Assembly: GCA_963825445.1 (NCBI GenBank)
Contig: CAWGTM010000020.1
Location: 866,463 to 930,462 of the forward strand
Reading direction: 5' to 3'
DNA from: Actinophytocola sp963825445
GTDB lineage: Bacteria > Actinomycetota > Actinomycetes > Mycobacteriales > Pseudonocardiaceae
Length of the DNA stretch: 64,000 bases
This document shows positions 26,363 through 35,264 of this stretch, piece by piece (positions within the stretch are counted from its first letter, which is position 1; the number at the start of each line of letters is the position of its first letter). A model generated the notes under the pieces. It worked only from the letters and a program-made list of their open reading frames with translations, was not told the origin of the DNA and ran no database searches. The position numbers were made by a program, and so were the translations under genes.

Positions 26363-27486
26363 TGACGACCGTCATCGAGCCGGAGCAGCGCACCGAACCC
26401 ACGGGCGGCACGTCGTTCGCCAGGGCCACCCGCCTGGTGGCCGAGCGCGAGGTGAAGCAGTTCATCCGCATGAAGGGCTTCTGGATCGGCTTCGCGGTCA
26501 TCCTGGTCGGCCTGTTCGCCGCGGCCATCCTGCCGTCGGTGTTCGGCGGCGACGCGCCGAAGGTGGCGGCCGTGGGAACGGACGCCGAGCAGGTGCTCAC
26601 CGGGTCGGAACTCGACGTCCGCCAGGTCGCGGACGTGGCCGCCGCCGAGGAACTCGTCCGCACGGAGGAGGTGGAGGCGGCGATCGTGCCGGACGACACC
26701 GGCCAGTCGGCCACGGGCGTGCGGGTGATCGGCCTGTCCGACGCGCCCACCGACGTGGTGGCCGAGCTGGGCACCGCGCCGCCGGTCGACCTGCTCGATC
26801 CGGCGGAGGTCGGCAAGGGTGTCCGCACGCTCGCGATCATGGTGTTCGCGTTGCTGTTCCTCATGTTCGGCATGGGTGGCGCGGCGATCGCACAGTCCAC
26901 AGTGACCGAGAAGCAGACGCGGATCGTGGAGATCCTCGTGGCGACCGTGCCGGTGCGGGCGTTGCTGGCCGGCAAGATCGCCGGGCACGCGCTGCTGACG
27001 ATCGCCCAGGTGGTGGTGCTCGCGGCGGCCGCGCCGATCGCGTTGCGGCTCGGCGGGCAGCAGGATCTGTTGGCCGCCATCGGTCCCGCGCTCGGCTGGT
27101 TCGTGCCGTTCCTGTGCGTCGGGTTCGTGTTGCTGGCCGCCATGTGGGGCGTGGCCGGGTCTCTGGTCAGCCGCCAGGAGGACCTCGGGTCGAGCATGGG
27201 CCTGGTGATGATGCTGGTGATGGGCCCGTACTTCGGCGTGATGTTCTTCTCCGACAACGCGATCGTGATGACCGTGCTGTCCTACGTGCCGTTCTCGGCG
27301 GCCGTGGCCATGCCCGTGCGGATGTTCGCGGGGGAGGCGCAGGCCTGGGAAGCGGTGCTGTCACTCGGAGTTCTGGCCGCGTCGGTGGTGGTGGTCGTGC
27401 TGTTCGCCAGCCGCCTGTACTCGGGGTCGCTGCTGCAGACCGGCGGCAAGGTGGCGCTGTCGAAGGCCTGGGCGCACCGGGACTAG
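26362..27486 (+). CDS. ABC-2 permease (NatB-like)
   Basis: 374 residues: one membrane helix near residues 45-62, a large extracellular domain (about 65-155), then five or six helices from about 160 on, with the conserved TEKQTRIVEILVATVPVRAL coupling helix. The architecture is that of NatB/YhaP-like exporter permeases. The substrate is unknown; control by the upstream two-component pair is suggested by the shared direction. Confidence 0.88.
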   Translation: MTTVIEPEQRTEPTGGTSFARATRLVAEREVKQFIRMKGFWIGFAVILVGLFAAAILPSVFGGDAPKVAAVGTDAEQVLTGSELDVRQVADVAAAEELVRTEEVEAAIVPDDTGQSATGVRVIGLSDAPTDVVAELGTAPPVDLLDPAEVGKGVRTLAIMVFALLFLMFGMGGAAIAQSTVTEKQTRIVEILVATVPVRALLAGKIAGHALLTIAQVVVLAAAAPIALRLGGQQDLLAAIGPALGWFVPFLCVGFVLLAAMWGVAGSLVSRQEDLGSSMGLVMMLVMGPYFGVMFFSDNAIVMTVLSYVPFSAAVAMPVRMFAGEAQAWEAVLSLGVLAASVVVVVLFASRLYSGSLLQTGGKVALSKAWAHRD

Positions 27487-27496
27487 GGGGAGGGAA

Positions 27497-27538
27497 AAAG
27501 GACGTGCCCGGGACCGCGTCGTCCCGGGCACGTCCTTT
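27497..27538. terminator. Perfect 18-bp-stem bidirectional terminator
   Basis: AAAGGACGTGCCCGGGAC pairs without mismatch with GTCCCGGGCACGTCCTTT across the loop CGCGTC. It is flanked by A-rich sequence on the left and T's on the right, so it can stop transcription from both the ABC operon and the convergent GlsB-like gene. Confidence 0.9.
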
Positions 27539-27560
27539 CAGTGCCGTTCTTACAGCCCCG

Positions 27561-27842
27561 TTACCTGCGGGCAACACCTCGGCCGCGTCCCATGACGGAC
27601 GCCACCACCATCACGCCGATCGCGGCCACGATGATCTGGATGATGACCTCGATCCAGTCGATGCCGGCCGTACTTGCCACGCCGAAAGCCCTCGCGAGCG
27701 CCGTGCCGAGGAACGCGGCGGCGATACCGACGAGGATGGTCACCCAGATGGGGATCTTCTGCGCTCCCGGGGCGACCATGCGCCCCAGGATTCCAAGCAC
27801 CAGGCCGATAATGATCGCGCTCAACACTCCGGCAATGGTCAC
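27561..27842 (-). CDS. GlsB/YeaQ/YmgE-family stress membrane protein
   Basis: 93 residues, GTG start at 27842 with GAGGAG upstream. The pattern is three hydrophobic helices with GLVLGILGRMVAPGAQKIPI and ILVGIAAAFLGTALARAFGV, typical of the transglycosylase-associated/GlsB family. The proteins are small, abundant inner-membrane components induced by envelope or alkaline stress; their biochemical role is not established. Confidence 0.85.
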   Translation of the reverse strand: MTIAGVLSAIIIGLVLGILGRMVAPGAQKIPIWVTILVGIAAAFLGTALARAFGVASTAGIDWIEVIIQIIVAAIGVMVVASVMGRGRGVARR

Positions 27843-28044
27843 GGATAACTCCTCTGGTGAGATGGCCAGACTGCTGGTCGAGAGCCGGATGCCCGACTTC
27901 ACGCCGGACAAACACCGGACGCGGGAATTGGCCCACCCGGACGAAGGATGATGGGCCGTTCGCGTCGCCCGTGCGGAAAATCCGTACAAATTCCCTGTGC
28001 GTGCACTGTGCCCCGGACCGCCTGCGGCGACTATCTTCGGCCCG

Positions 28045-29274
28045 GTGCCCTTACGCTTCGACACGACCGGACTGGAGAAGGTCGACCCGTACACCTGGTG
28101 GGACCCGCGGACCGGTGACGGTGTGGTCCTCACCCCCATCGGGTTGCCGCCCGACCTGCCACCCTTCCTGAACGATCTCCCCCGGCTGCGGTGGCAGTTG
28201 GCCATGGACGAGGCCGCGTACGGGACGCTCGTGGAGGCCGACGTCGTGCACCTGGACGGAGTGCCGGCCCTGTACCAGGTCAAGAAGCTGAGCCTGCCGA
28301 ACCGGCCGACCGGCGTCGGGTACATCGCCTCGTTCGTCGTGCCCCGCGCGACCTGCAGCATCGTGTTGAAGATCCAGGCCACGGAGGGCGACCAGACGGG
28401 TTTCCGCGAGGCCATGGTGGGCGGCGAGATCGGCCCGATGAACATGATCCGCCCCCATCCCTACGCGCCCGACCTGCAGTGGATCGACTCCGACGACGCG
28501 CGGTGGGACCCGCGGTTCCCCGACCACCCGCTGACCAGGGTGCGTGCGTGGGCGCGTCGGATCGCGCCGACCATCAGGCTGGACCCGCGGATCGGCGCGC
28601 TGGCACCGTTTCCGCCGCCTCCGGGGGTGGCGGTGCCGCAACCGGTCCAGCCGCCTCGGCCCACCGGGCCGCTCGGTCCGGCGCCGGTGACCGTGCTGCT
28701 CGGTCTGCCGATCGGTGACCTGGTGGCCCTGCACCACGAGGACGGCGGCACGTCGTTCTGGCAGGTCGCGGAGCCTGCTGTGTTGCTGGGCCTGGTCGGC
28801 ACGGCCGCCCGCGTGGAGCTGCCCGGCCGGGGCGGTGTCGAGGTGGCGGTCCTCGATCCGAGTGCCGGCCGGTTGACGGTGCGCGACTCGACGGTCGGTG
28901 TCCGGCCGGCCGACCCGGCCCAGGCCCTCGCCGGCTACGACCTCGAGGGGTTCCAGGAGACGTTCACCGAGGTCGGCCGGCAGTCCATGCGCGCCGCCGA
29001 CCGTGGGGAACTCCTGACCATCGGGCTCGGCGGCCGGTACGCGCCACCGGTCCCGTTCGCCACGATGACGTTGCGCCCGCCGGGGGAGGCCTGGGTGCGC
29101 ACCGGTCCCATCCCGCTGTTCGCGTCGCGGTGGAGCGAGTACCCGGTCGAGGGTGACACGCAGGTCCTGACCGCGCCGGACATGGCGACCGCCATGGCGG
29201 CCACCTTCGAGGCGATCGGCACGTGGGGCGCGCACCCGCTGCAGTTGGCCGTCGCGTTCACGGCGGCCTCCTAG
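28045..29274 (+). CDS. Uncharacterised 409-residue two-domain protein
   Basis: A GTG at 28045 (VPLRFDTTGL) is chosen; the frame also opens at 27997. Two parts are visible: residues about 1-185 (DPYTWWDPRTGDGVVLTPIG, ALYQVKKLSLPNRPTGVGYI) and about 215-409 (GEAWVRTGPIPLFASRWSEY), joined by a Pro-rich linker (PFPPPPGVAVPQPVQPPRP). No signal peptide or membrane segment is seen. Codon 3 is TTA, so translation may depend on the bldA-type tRNA. I do not recognise the family. Confidence 0.7.
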   Translation: MPLRFDTTGLEKVDPYTWWDPRTGDGVVLTPIGLPPDLPPFLNDLPRLRWQLAMDEAAYGTLVEADVVHLDGVPALYQVKKLSLPNRPTGVGYIASFVVPRATCSIVLKIQATEGDQTGFREAMVGGEIGPMNMIRPHPYAPDLQWIDSDDARWDPRFPDHPLTRVRAWARRIAPTIRLDPRIGALAPFPPPPGVAVPQPVQPPRPTGPLGPAPVTVLLGLPIGDLVALHHEDGGTSFWQVAEPAVLLGLVGTAARVELPGRGGVEVAVLDPSAGRLTVRDSTVGVRPADPAQALAGYDLEGFQETFTEVGRQSMRAADRGELLTIGLGGRYAPPVPFATMTLRPPGEAWVRTGPIPLFASRWSEYPVEGDTQVLTAPDMATAMAATFEAIGTWGAHPLQLAVAFTAAS

Positions 29275-29717
29275 ATCCAGGCGCCGTCCACCATGAGGTC
29301 GCGGCCCGTCAGCTCGTCCTCCTCACGCCACGCCTGGATCCGTTGGGGGACAACGCGGAAGTAGCCGTAGGGGGACTTCAGGCGGCGCGGGTCGAAGCCC
29401 GTCTTCACGGCGAACGCGTCACCCAGCTCGGCGGAGATCCCGGCGGGCGCCACCACTTCGGCGACCGTGCCCACCACGAGCACCACGTCGCGGGTGGCGC
29501 CGATCCCCAGTCGAACCCCGGGGTCGGCGCTCAGGTTGCGCGCGGTGGGCGTGGCCAGCGCGGTGGACAGCAGGAACGAGGCGCCGTCCCAGAGGAACGA
29601 CAGCGGGACCAGGTAGGGACCGTCGGCGCCCGCCGAGGCCACCCACGCGTCCACGTCGTGTTCGAGCCGGTGCAGCGTGTCCAGCCGGCGTTGTTCGAGG
29701 TCCCTGGGCCCGGTCAT
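29271..29717 (-). CDS. Pyridoxamine 5'-phosphate oxidase-like flavin/F420-binding protein
   Basis: 148 residues with the split-barrel pattern of the PNPOx-like superfamily: DGPYLVPLSFLWDGASFLLS, TARNLSADPGVRLGIGATRD, VVLVVGTVAEV. The C-terminus YFRVVPQRIQAWREEDEL is common in F420-dependent deazaflavin reductases of the same fold. It probably binds FMN or F420; the substrate is unknown. Its stop overlaps the preceding gene's stop by 4 bp. Confidence 0.78.
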   Translation of the reverse strand: MTGPRDLEQRRLDTLHRLEHDVDAWVASAGADGPYLVPLSFLWDGASFLLSTALATPTARNLSADPGVRLGIGATRDVVLVVGTVAEVVAPAGISAELGDAFAVKTGFDPRRLKSPYGYFRVVPQRIQAWREEDELTGRDLMVDGAWI

Positions 29718-29838
29718 GGCCGTAAGATTTCATGGCCGATGGATTCCCGGGGTGGCGGGTCCGGGCTGGGCCGGCAACTTCGAAGTTTCCGGTGACAGCA
29801 CGACGTTCGCGGCCCGATGCTGGGTTCAGGGGGCTGAC

Positions 29839-30672
29839 ATGAACGTGCTGTCCAGGAAGATCATCGGCTGGGGTTTCCGCGACCTGACGTCGGCCGACGA
29901 AATGGTCAAGTCGATGCGTGGCTGGGCGGCGCGCAGCCGACGGGTCGACAGGAGTCTCGCGCAGGCGCTGTTGTACCGCGCCGGTCTCCAGATCGACTCG
30001 GGGCGGTACCCGGAGGCGCTGGAGGGCATCGACGAAGTGGTGGCGCTGCACGGTCGTGCGAACCGGAGCGGGCGGCAGCGCGGGTTGTGGTGGGGGTGGC
30101 TGATCGCCCGCGCGGAATGGTTGCGTGCGGCTTTGTTGCTGCGGTGCGAGGAGTTCGACGCCGCCGTGCGGTCGGCCGAGGACGCCACCGACCGGCTCCG
30201 TGCGCTGGCGGCGTTGGTTCCGAAGCGGTTCGAGGCGTCGTATGCGGTGGCGCTGGGGTGCCTGGCCGACTGCTACTCCAGGAACGACCGCCTCGACGAC
30301 GCCGTGCGCACCGGCGTGCGCGCAGCGGAGATCGCGCGCCGGGTGCATGCCCGCGGCGGCGGGTGCGACATCGCGCACACGCTGGCGAACCTCAGTGGAC
30401 GGTTGCACCTCCAGGCCCGCGACGAGGAGGCGGTACGGTTCGGCCGGGTGGCCGTGAACCTGCTGCGCCGGCGGCCGGACCCGCCGCTGCTCGCGAACGT
30501 CCTGATCACCCTCGGCGCGAGTCTCGCCGCAACCCGTGCGGAGGAGGCGCTGGCGGCCGTCGACGAGGCGATCGCCATCCTCGGGGAGCTGGTGGCCGAC
30601 CACCCGGCCGAGCATCAGCCCGGCCTCGACCTGGCGCGGCGCAACCGCGGCATCATCCTGCGCCAGAGCTGA
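29839..30672 (+). CDS. Tetratricopeptide-like repeat protein
   Basis: 277 residues. Helical TPR-like repeats are recognisable (QALLYRAGLQIDSGRYPEAL, YAVALGCLADCYSRNDRLDD, NVLITLGASLAATRAEEALA). There is no DNA-binding or catalytic domain. The ATG at 29839 after CAGGGGG is chosen over an in-frame start at 29677 that would overlap the PNPOx promoter. The role is presumably protein-protein interaction; it may be a remnant of a larger NB-ARC-type regulator, but no such part is seen. Confidence 0.65.
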   Translation: MNVLSRKIIGWGFRDLTSADEMVKSMRGWAARSRRVDRSLAQALLYRAGLQIDSGRYPEALEGIDEVVALHGRANRSGRQRGLWWGWLIARAEWLRAALLLRCEEFDAAVRSAEDATDRLRALAALVPKRFEASYAVALGCLADCYSRNDRLDDAVRTGVRAAEIARRVHARGGGCDIAHTLANLSGRLHLQARDEEAVRFGRVAVNLLRRRPDPPLLANVLITLGASLAATRAEEALAAVDEAIAILGELVADHPAEHQPGLDLARRNRGIILRQS

Positions 30673-31627
30673 ACTCCAGTGCCGTGCGGCCTTCTGCCAC
30701 CGGTGTGGTGCCCCGGAGTGTGAGTCCACAGTCGACCGCGAGCGCGGTCAGCTCGTCGACCGAGCGTTCCCGGCCGCCGAAGCACATGAGCATGAACAGG
30801 TCGATGCCCGTGTTGGCGCGCAGCGGCTCGATCACCACGACCGTGCCGTTCGGGGCGGCGGCCTCGCGGCACCGGGTCAGGATCTTGCGCGCGTGCTCGG
30901 AGTCCCAGTCGTGCAGGATGTCGGACAGGACGTAGGCGTCGGCGCCGGCCGGCAGGGGGTCGAAGAAGCTGCCGGACACGGCGTCGGCCCGGTCCCCGAA
31001 CTCGGCCAGCGTGGTGGCCGCGGCGGCGGCCGTCGGGGCCAGTTCCACGACCCGGCCGTGAACGTCGGGGTGGGCCCGCAGGATCGCCGCGAGCACGATC
31101 CCGTTGCCGCCGCCCACATCCACGATCTCGGTGAAGCGGCCCCAGTCGAAGCGCTCGGCGATCTGCGGTGCCTGCCGTTGGAACCGCCAGTTCATCTGGG
31201 CGTCGAACGAGCGCCGCAGCGTGGGCTCGGCGTCGAGGTCGGTCCAGAAGTCGCGCCCGTAGCGCCGCACGTAGGCGGGCGTGCCCGTGGTGAGGGTCCC
31301 GAGCAGCTCGACGAACGCGAGTTCCGCGCGTCCGCCCGCGCGGTTGATGTCGAGCAGCGGCTTGATCCCCGCCGGGGCGTCCTCGCGCAGCTGGGCGCCG
31401 AGGTCGGTGGGGCGGTAGCGGTCGGCCTCCCGGTCGAACACGCCGACCGTGACCAGGTGGTCCAGCAGGGAGCCCAGGGCCGGTGCGGCGGTGCCGGTCT
31501 CGGCGGCGAGTTGCTCGGCCGTGGCTCCCACCTCGCCCGCTCGCTCCACGAGGCTGAGGGTCGCGGCCACCCGGATGGCCATCGGAGTTGCCAGGTCGGC
31601 CAGTGCCTGAATCGATGGTGCGTTCAC
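30653..31627 (-). CDS. SAM-dependent O-methyltransferase (caffeate-OMT-like)
   Basis: 324 residues from a GTG. The N-terminal winged helix mediates dimerisation (LATPMAIRVAATLSLVERAG); the SAM loop is EIVDVGGGNGIVLAAILRAH; the catalytic-type His is in LSDILHDWDSEHARKILTRC. The family methylates phenolic hydroxyls of secondary metabolites. It is divergent from a TetR gene with a strong operator, so it is probably controlled by it. It lies 2 kb from the halogenase and could be a tailoring enzyme, but this is inference. Confidence 0.88.
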   Translation of the reverse strand: MNAPSIQALADLATPMAIRVAATLSLVERAGEVGATAEQLAAETGTAAPALGSLLDHLVTVGVFDREADRYRPTDLGAQLREDAPAGIKPLLDINRAGGRAELAFVELLGTLTTGTPAYVRRYGRDFWTDLDAEPTLRRSFDAQMNWRFQRQAPQIAERFDWGRFTEIVDVGGGNGIVLAAILRAHPDVHGRVVELAPTAAAAATTLAEFGDRADAVSGSFFDPLPAGADAYVLSDILHDWDSEHARKILTRCREAAAPNGTVVVIEPLRANTGIDLFMLMCFGGRERSVDELTALAVDCGLTLRGTTPVAEGRTALEFSSGAG

Positions 31628-31645
31628 CGCGTCACGTTATCGCCA

Positions 31646-31675
31646 TTGACAACCAAAGCTATGACATTTAGCTTT
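31646..31675 (+). promoter_or_regulatory. TetR promoter with embedded operator
   Basis: TTGACA (31646-31651), 17 bp, TAGCTT (31669-31674). A perfect inverted repeat AAAGCTA (31655-31661) / TAGCTTT (31669-31675) covers the spacer and -10, so a bound dimer would block its own promoter. A related half-site GAGCTA follows at 31677. It lies between the O-methyltransferase and tetR. Confidence 0.75.
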
Positions 31676-31697
31676 TGAGCTATGCAAGGTAGCCAAC

Positions 31698-32255
31698 ATG
31701 CCTAGGGCCGGGCTCTCGACGGCCGCCGTCGTCGACGCGGCGCTGGCCGTGGTCGACGAGCAGGGGGTCGACGCCCTCACGCTGGCCGCGGTCGCGCAGC
31801 ACACGGGCGTGGCCGCGCCGTCCCTGTACAAGCACGTCGCCGGGCTCGGGGAGCTGCGCACGCTGCTCGCCGCCCGCGCCCTCGACGACATGGCCGACCA
31901 CTTCACGAAGGCGGTCCTCGGCCGCAGCGGTGACGACGCGGTCATCGCCCTCCTGCACGCCTACCGCGACTACGTGCGGCGGCACCCGGCTCGCTACGCG
32001 GCCATGCCGCTCGACCCGCTCCACGACCCGGCGCTCGCGGAGCCCGGCGGTCGGCTCCTCGAGGTGGTGCTCGCCGCGGTCCGCGGCTACGGCCTCACCG
32101 GGTCCGACGCCATCCACGCCATCCGGTGCCTGCGTGCGGTCGCCCACGGCTTCAGTTCGCTCGAGGCGGGCGGCGGGTTCGGCCTGCCAGAAGACCTCGA
32201 CCAGACCTACGACCACCTCATCGCCGCGGTTCTCCCGACCCTGCGGCGCCCCTGA
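31698..32255 (+). CDS. TetR/AcrR-family transcriptional regulator
   Basis: 185 residues. The HTH is LTLAAVAQHTGVAAPSLYKH; the C-terminal part (YRDYVRRHPARYAAMPLDPL) fits the TetR_C_33/WHG type. Autoregulation through the palindrome at 31655-31675 is strongly suggested. The likely targets are itself, the divergent O-methyltransferase and the downstream membrane protein, which starts 11 bp after its stop. Confidence 0.88.
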   Translation: MPRAGLSTAAVVDAALAVVDEQGVDALTLAAVAQHTGVAAPSLYKHVAGLGELRTLLAARALDDMADHFTKAVLGRSGDDAVIALLHAYRDYVRRHPARYAAMPLDPLHDPALAEPGGRLLEVVLAAVRGYGLTGSDAIHAIRCLRAVAHGFSSLEAGGGFGLPEDLDQTYDHLIAAVLPTLRRP

Positions 32256-32266
32256 ACGGAGTGATC

Positions 32267-32869
32267 ATGTCCAGAATCGCGCTCGCCGTCTCCGGTGTGC
32301 TGTTCCTGCTCTATCCCGTCCTGCGGCCGTGGGACGACGAGACCACGGCCGCCGGCGCGCACGACGCCATGGCGTCGGCCGCCTGGGTGGCGTCGCACCT
32401 GTCCGCCATGCTCGGGTTCGTGCTCGTCGGCCTCGCCCTGCTCGGCTTACGGGACCTGGTGGGCACCCGGCCGGTGGCCGTCATGTGGGCGGGCGCGGGG
32501 TTGACGCTGCCGTACTACGGCGCCGAGGACTTCGGCCTGCACGCGGCCGCCACCACCAGCGGCACCGACCTGCTGGCGGTCGCCGAGGCCACCCGGTACG
32601 GCCCGGTGGCCATGGCGATGTTCGGCATCGGGCTGGTCGCGCTCGCCGTCGGGGCCGTCCTCGTCGCCCTGGCGGTCCGGCGACCGAGCGCGTGGGTGTT
32701 CGCCGCCGGGTTCGTGCTCTTCCTCCCGCAGTTCTTCACGCCGGCGCCGGTGCGGATCGCGCACGGGGTGCTGATGCTGGTGGGCTTGGTGTGGCTGGCG
32801 CTCGACACGAGGACCGACATCAAGACCGCCGTGAAGACCGACCAGGTCACCGGCGAACTGACGCGATGA
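32267..32869 (+). CDS. Polytopic membrane protein in the TetR operon
   Basis: 200 residues, RBS GGAG 6 bp upstream. About six hydrophobic segments (ALAVSGVLFLLYPVLRP, HLSAMLGFVLVGLALLGL, VAMAMFGIGLVALAVGAVLV, WVFAAGFVLFLPQFF, AHGVLMLVGLVWLAL). One TTA codon at 32447-32449 suggests developmental control. No known family is recognised. Its 3' end overlaps the convergent methyltransferase by 23 bp. Confidence 0.75.
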   Translation: MSRIALAVSGVLFLLYPVLRPWDDETTAAGAHDAMASAAWVASHLSAMLGFVLVGLALLGLRDLVGTRPVAVMWAGAGLTLPYYGAEDFGLHAAATTSGTDLLAVAEATRYGPVAMAMFGIGLVALAVGAVLVALAVRRPSAWVFAAGFVLFLPQFFTPAPVRIAHGVLMLVGLVWLALDTRTDIKTAVKTDQVTGELTR

Positions 32870-33557
32870 GGCCGACCGCGGGGAGGGCGCCGGCGGCGAG
32901 CCGGCGTTCCTCGGCCACCCGGATGGCGTCGAGGGCGTCGGCGGCGCGGGTGGCCGGTTCGGTCCACACGCCGCCGCGGCCGTCGACCAGGCGCCACAGC
33001 ATGGCCATGTCCACTGTGGTCAGGTCGGATCCGGCGCGGCTCAACGCGTCGAGCATGGCGGAGCCCCGGTGGAGGACGTCGTGGCCGGCGACCCAGGCGT
33101 CGCGCAGGTCACCGGAGGGAAGCTCGGCCTCGAGCAGGCCGGTGGCGACCAGCAGCGCGCGGTTGTCGTAGAGGAAGTGGGCGGCCGGGTGATCCACCCG
33201 CTCCCAGGCGAACTCCTCGACGACGATCTGCCCGCCCGGCGCGAGCAGGGTGGCGGCATGGGCCAGGACCGCGTCCAGGTCGTCCGCGTGGTGCAGGGCG
33301 CGGGTGAACAGCACGACGTCGTACTCGCCGGACACCTCGAGGACATCGGCCTGGATGACGTGCACGCCGCGGTCGCGGGCCGCGGCGGCCATCCCGGCGT
33401 TGCGGTCCACGCCGGTGACCTCGTAGCCCAGTTCGGACAGGGCGGCGGCCAGGGCGCCGCGGCCACAGCCGGCCTCGAGGACACGCGCGGGCGGCGCGGG
33501 CAGCAGCGGCTTCAGGTGGGTGAGGGTGTGCGGCACGGCGACGGTGGTCAGATCCAT
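32847..33557 (-). CDS. Class I SAM-dependent methyltransferase
   Basis: 236 residues. SAM motif VLEAGCGRGALAAALSELGY, acidic loop VTGVDRNAGM, and post-motif VVLFTRALHHADDLDAVL (UbiE/Methyltransf_11 type). The frame extends upstream across the halogenase on the other strand, but only from the ATG at 33557 does it read as protein. The substrate is unknown. Confidence 0.82.
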   Translation of the reverse strand: MDLTTVAVPHTLTHLKPLLPAPPARVLEAGCGRGALAAALSELGYEVTGVDRNAGMAAAARDRGVHVIQADVLEVSGEYDVVLFTRALHHADDLDAVLAHAATLLAPGGQIVVEEFAWERVDHPAAHFLYDNRALLVATGLLEAELPSGDLRDAWVAGHDVLHRGSAMLDALSRAGSDLTTVDMAMLWRLVDGRGGVWTEPATRAADALDAIRVAEERRLAAGALPAVGLIASVRR

Positions 33558-33671
33558 TCGGGCGATCCTAGGTCGCTCGCGGGTTGCGCTGTTCTTGCGG
33601 AGGCCTCCTAACCTCGGATCGGAGTTGACCCCGCACGGCCGATGACAGTGACGACGACAAGGGGATCCGGA

Positions 33672-35261
33672 ATGCCCGAGAACAAGGCGAAGCGCGTCGT
33701 CATCCTCGGTGGTGGTACGGCGGGTTGGATGGCCGCGACCTATCTCGCGAAGGCGCTGGACGGCGCCGAGATCACCGTTCTCGAGGCACCGTCGATTCCC
33801 CGGATCGGCGTCGGCGAGGCGACGATTCCCAATCTGCAGAGCGCGTTCTTCGACTTCCTGGGAATCCCGGAGAGCGAATGGATGCCGGAATGCAACGCCA
33901 GCTTCAAGATGGCCGTGAAGTTCATCAACTGGCGCACCGCGGGAACCGCGACGCCGCAGCCCCGGCCGGTTGACGGCGGCACCGACCACTTCTATCACAC
34001 GTTCGGCCGGTTGCCGGCCCAGGACGACATCCCGCTCTCGAACTACTGGATCTACAAGAACAAGACGGGTGAGGCGGTCGAGCCTTTCGACTACGCCTGC
34101 TTCCCCGCGACACCACTGATGGACGCCAACAAGGGACCGTGGCTGCTCGACGGCACCCCCGTGGCGACCCACGCGTGGCACTTCAACGCGCAACTCGTGG
34201 CCGACTTCCTGCTCCGGTTCGCCACGGAGAAGCAGGGCGTGGTCCACGTCTCGGACGAGATGACCTCCGTCGACGTCGACGACCGCGGGTACGTCACCGC
34301 GCTGCACACCAAGACGGGCAGGACGCTGTCGGGTGACCTGTTCGTCGACTGCTCCGGTTTCCGCGGCGCGCTGATCAACAAGACGCTCGAGGAGCCGTTC
34401 CTCGACATGAGCGACCACCTGCTGTGCAACAGCGCGGTCGCCGCGAACCTCCCGCTGGACGACGAGGACGGCGTGGAGCCCTACACCTCGTCCATCGCCA
34501 TGAACTCCGGCTGGACCTGGAAGATCCCGCTGCTCGGGCGCTTCGGCACCGGTTACGTGTACTCGAACAAGTACGCGTCCAAGGACGAGGCGACCCGCGA
34601 GTTCTGCGACATGTGGCAGATCGACCCGGAAACCACGCCGCTGAACCATGTTCGCTTCCGCGTGGGACGCAACCGGCGGGCGTGGGTGAACAACGTCGTC
34701 AGCATCGGCACGTCGTCCTGCTTCGTCGAGCCGCTCGAGTCCACCGGCATCTTCTTCATCTACTCCGCGCTCGCCCAACTGGTGAAACATTTCCCGGACA
34801 ACACGTTCGACGAGAACCTGCGCGCGGGCTTCAACAGCGCGGTCGAGACGATGTTCGAGGACACCCGCGACTTCATCCAGGCGCACTTCTACTTCTCGCC
34901 GCGCGTGGACACGCCGTTCTGGCGGGACAACAAGGAACTCAAGCTGGGCCCCGACATCGAGAAGAAGCTGGAGACGTACCGGGCCGGGCTGTCCATCAAC
35001 CGGCTGCCCACCGACGACTCCGGCGAGTTCTCCTCGAGCGTCGAACAGCAGGCGCTGAACTTCTGGACGAACAGCAACTACGACTGCGTGCTCGCGGGTC
35101 TCGGCTACCTGCCGGAGCGGCCTCTTCCGCAGCTGGCCGACATGCCCGAGTCCCGCAAGGCGGCCGACGAGCTGTTCGCCGCGGTGAAGCGGGAGCAGCA
35201 GCGTCTACTCGAGACGGTGCCGTCCACGAAGGACCTGTTGCGCCACCTGTACAAGGCCTGA
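33672..35261 (+). CDS. RebH-like FAD-dependent tryptophan-family halogenase with altered amino-acid lid
   Basis: 529 residues, the length of RebH. FAD motif GGGTAGWMAA (residues 13-22), the chlorination lysine K83 in MAVKFINW, signature WTWKIP near 281, and the glutamate E356 in EPLESTGIFF (RebH E357) are all present. The enzyme makes HOCl from chloride, oxygen and FADH2 and chlorinates an indole through the lysine. Indole-pocket residues H109, F111, F464 and W465 appear conserved. In the lid, however, the positions of RebH Y454, Y455 and E461, which hold the amino and carboxyl groups of tryptophan, are F453, S454 and Q460. The substrate is thus probably an indole other than free tryptophan. 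The start at 33672 has RBS AAGGGGA; 33642 is possible. Confidence 0.9.
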   Translation: MPENKAKRVVILGGGTAGWMAATYLAKALDGAEITVLEAPSIPRIGVGEATIPNLQSAFFDFLGIPESEWMPECNASFKMAVKFINWRTAGTATPQPRPVDGGTDHFYHTFGRLPAQDDIPLSNYWIYKNKTGEAVEPFDYACFPATPLMDANKGPWLLDGTPVATHAWHFNAQLVADFLLRFATEKQGVVHVSDEMTSVDVDDRGYVTALHTKTGRTLSGDLFVDCSGFRGALINKTLEEPFLDMSDHLLCNSAVAANLPLDDEDGVEPYTSSIAMNSGWTWKIPLLGRFGTGYVYSNKYASKDEATREFCDMWQIDPETTPLNHVRFRVGRNRRAWVNNVVSIGTSSCFVEPLESTGIFFIYSALAQLVKHFPDNTFDENLRAGFNSAVETMFEDTRDFIQAHFYFSPRVDTPFWRDNKELKLGPDIEKKLETYRAGLSINRLPTDDSGEFSSSVEQQALNFWTNSNYDCVLAGLGYLPERPLPQLADMPESRKAADELFAAVKREQQRLLETVPSTKDLLRHLYKA

Positions 35262-35264
35262 GTC

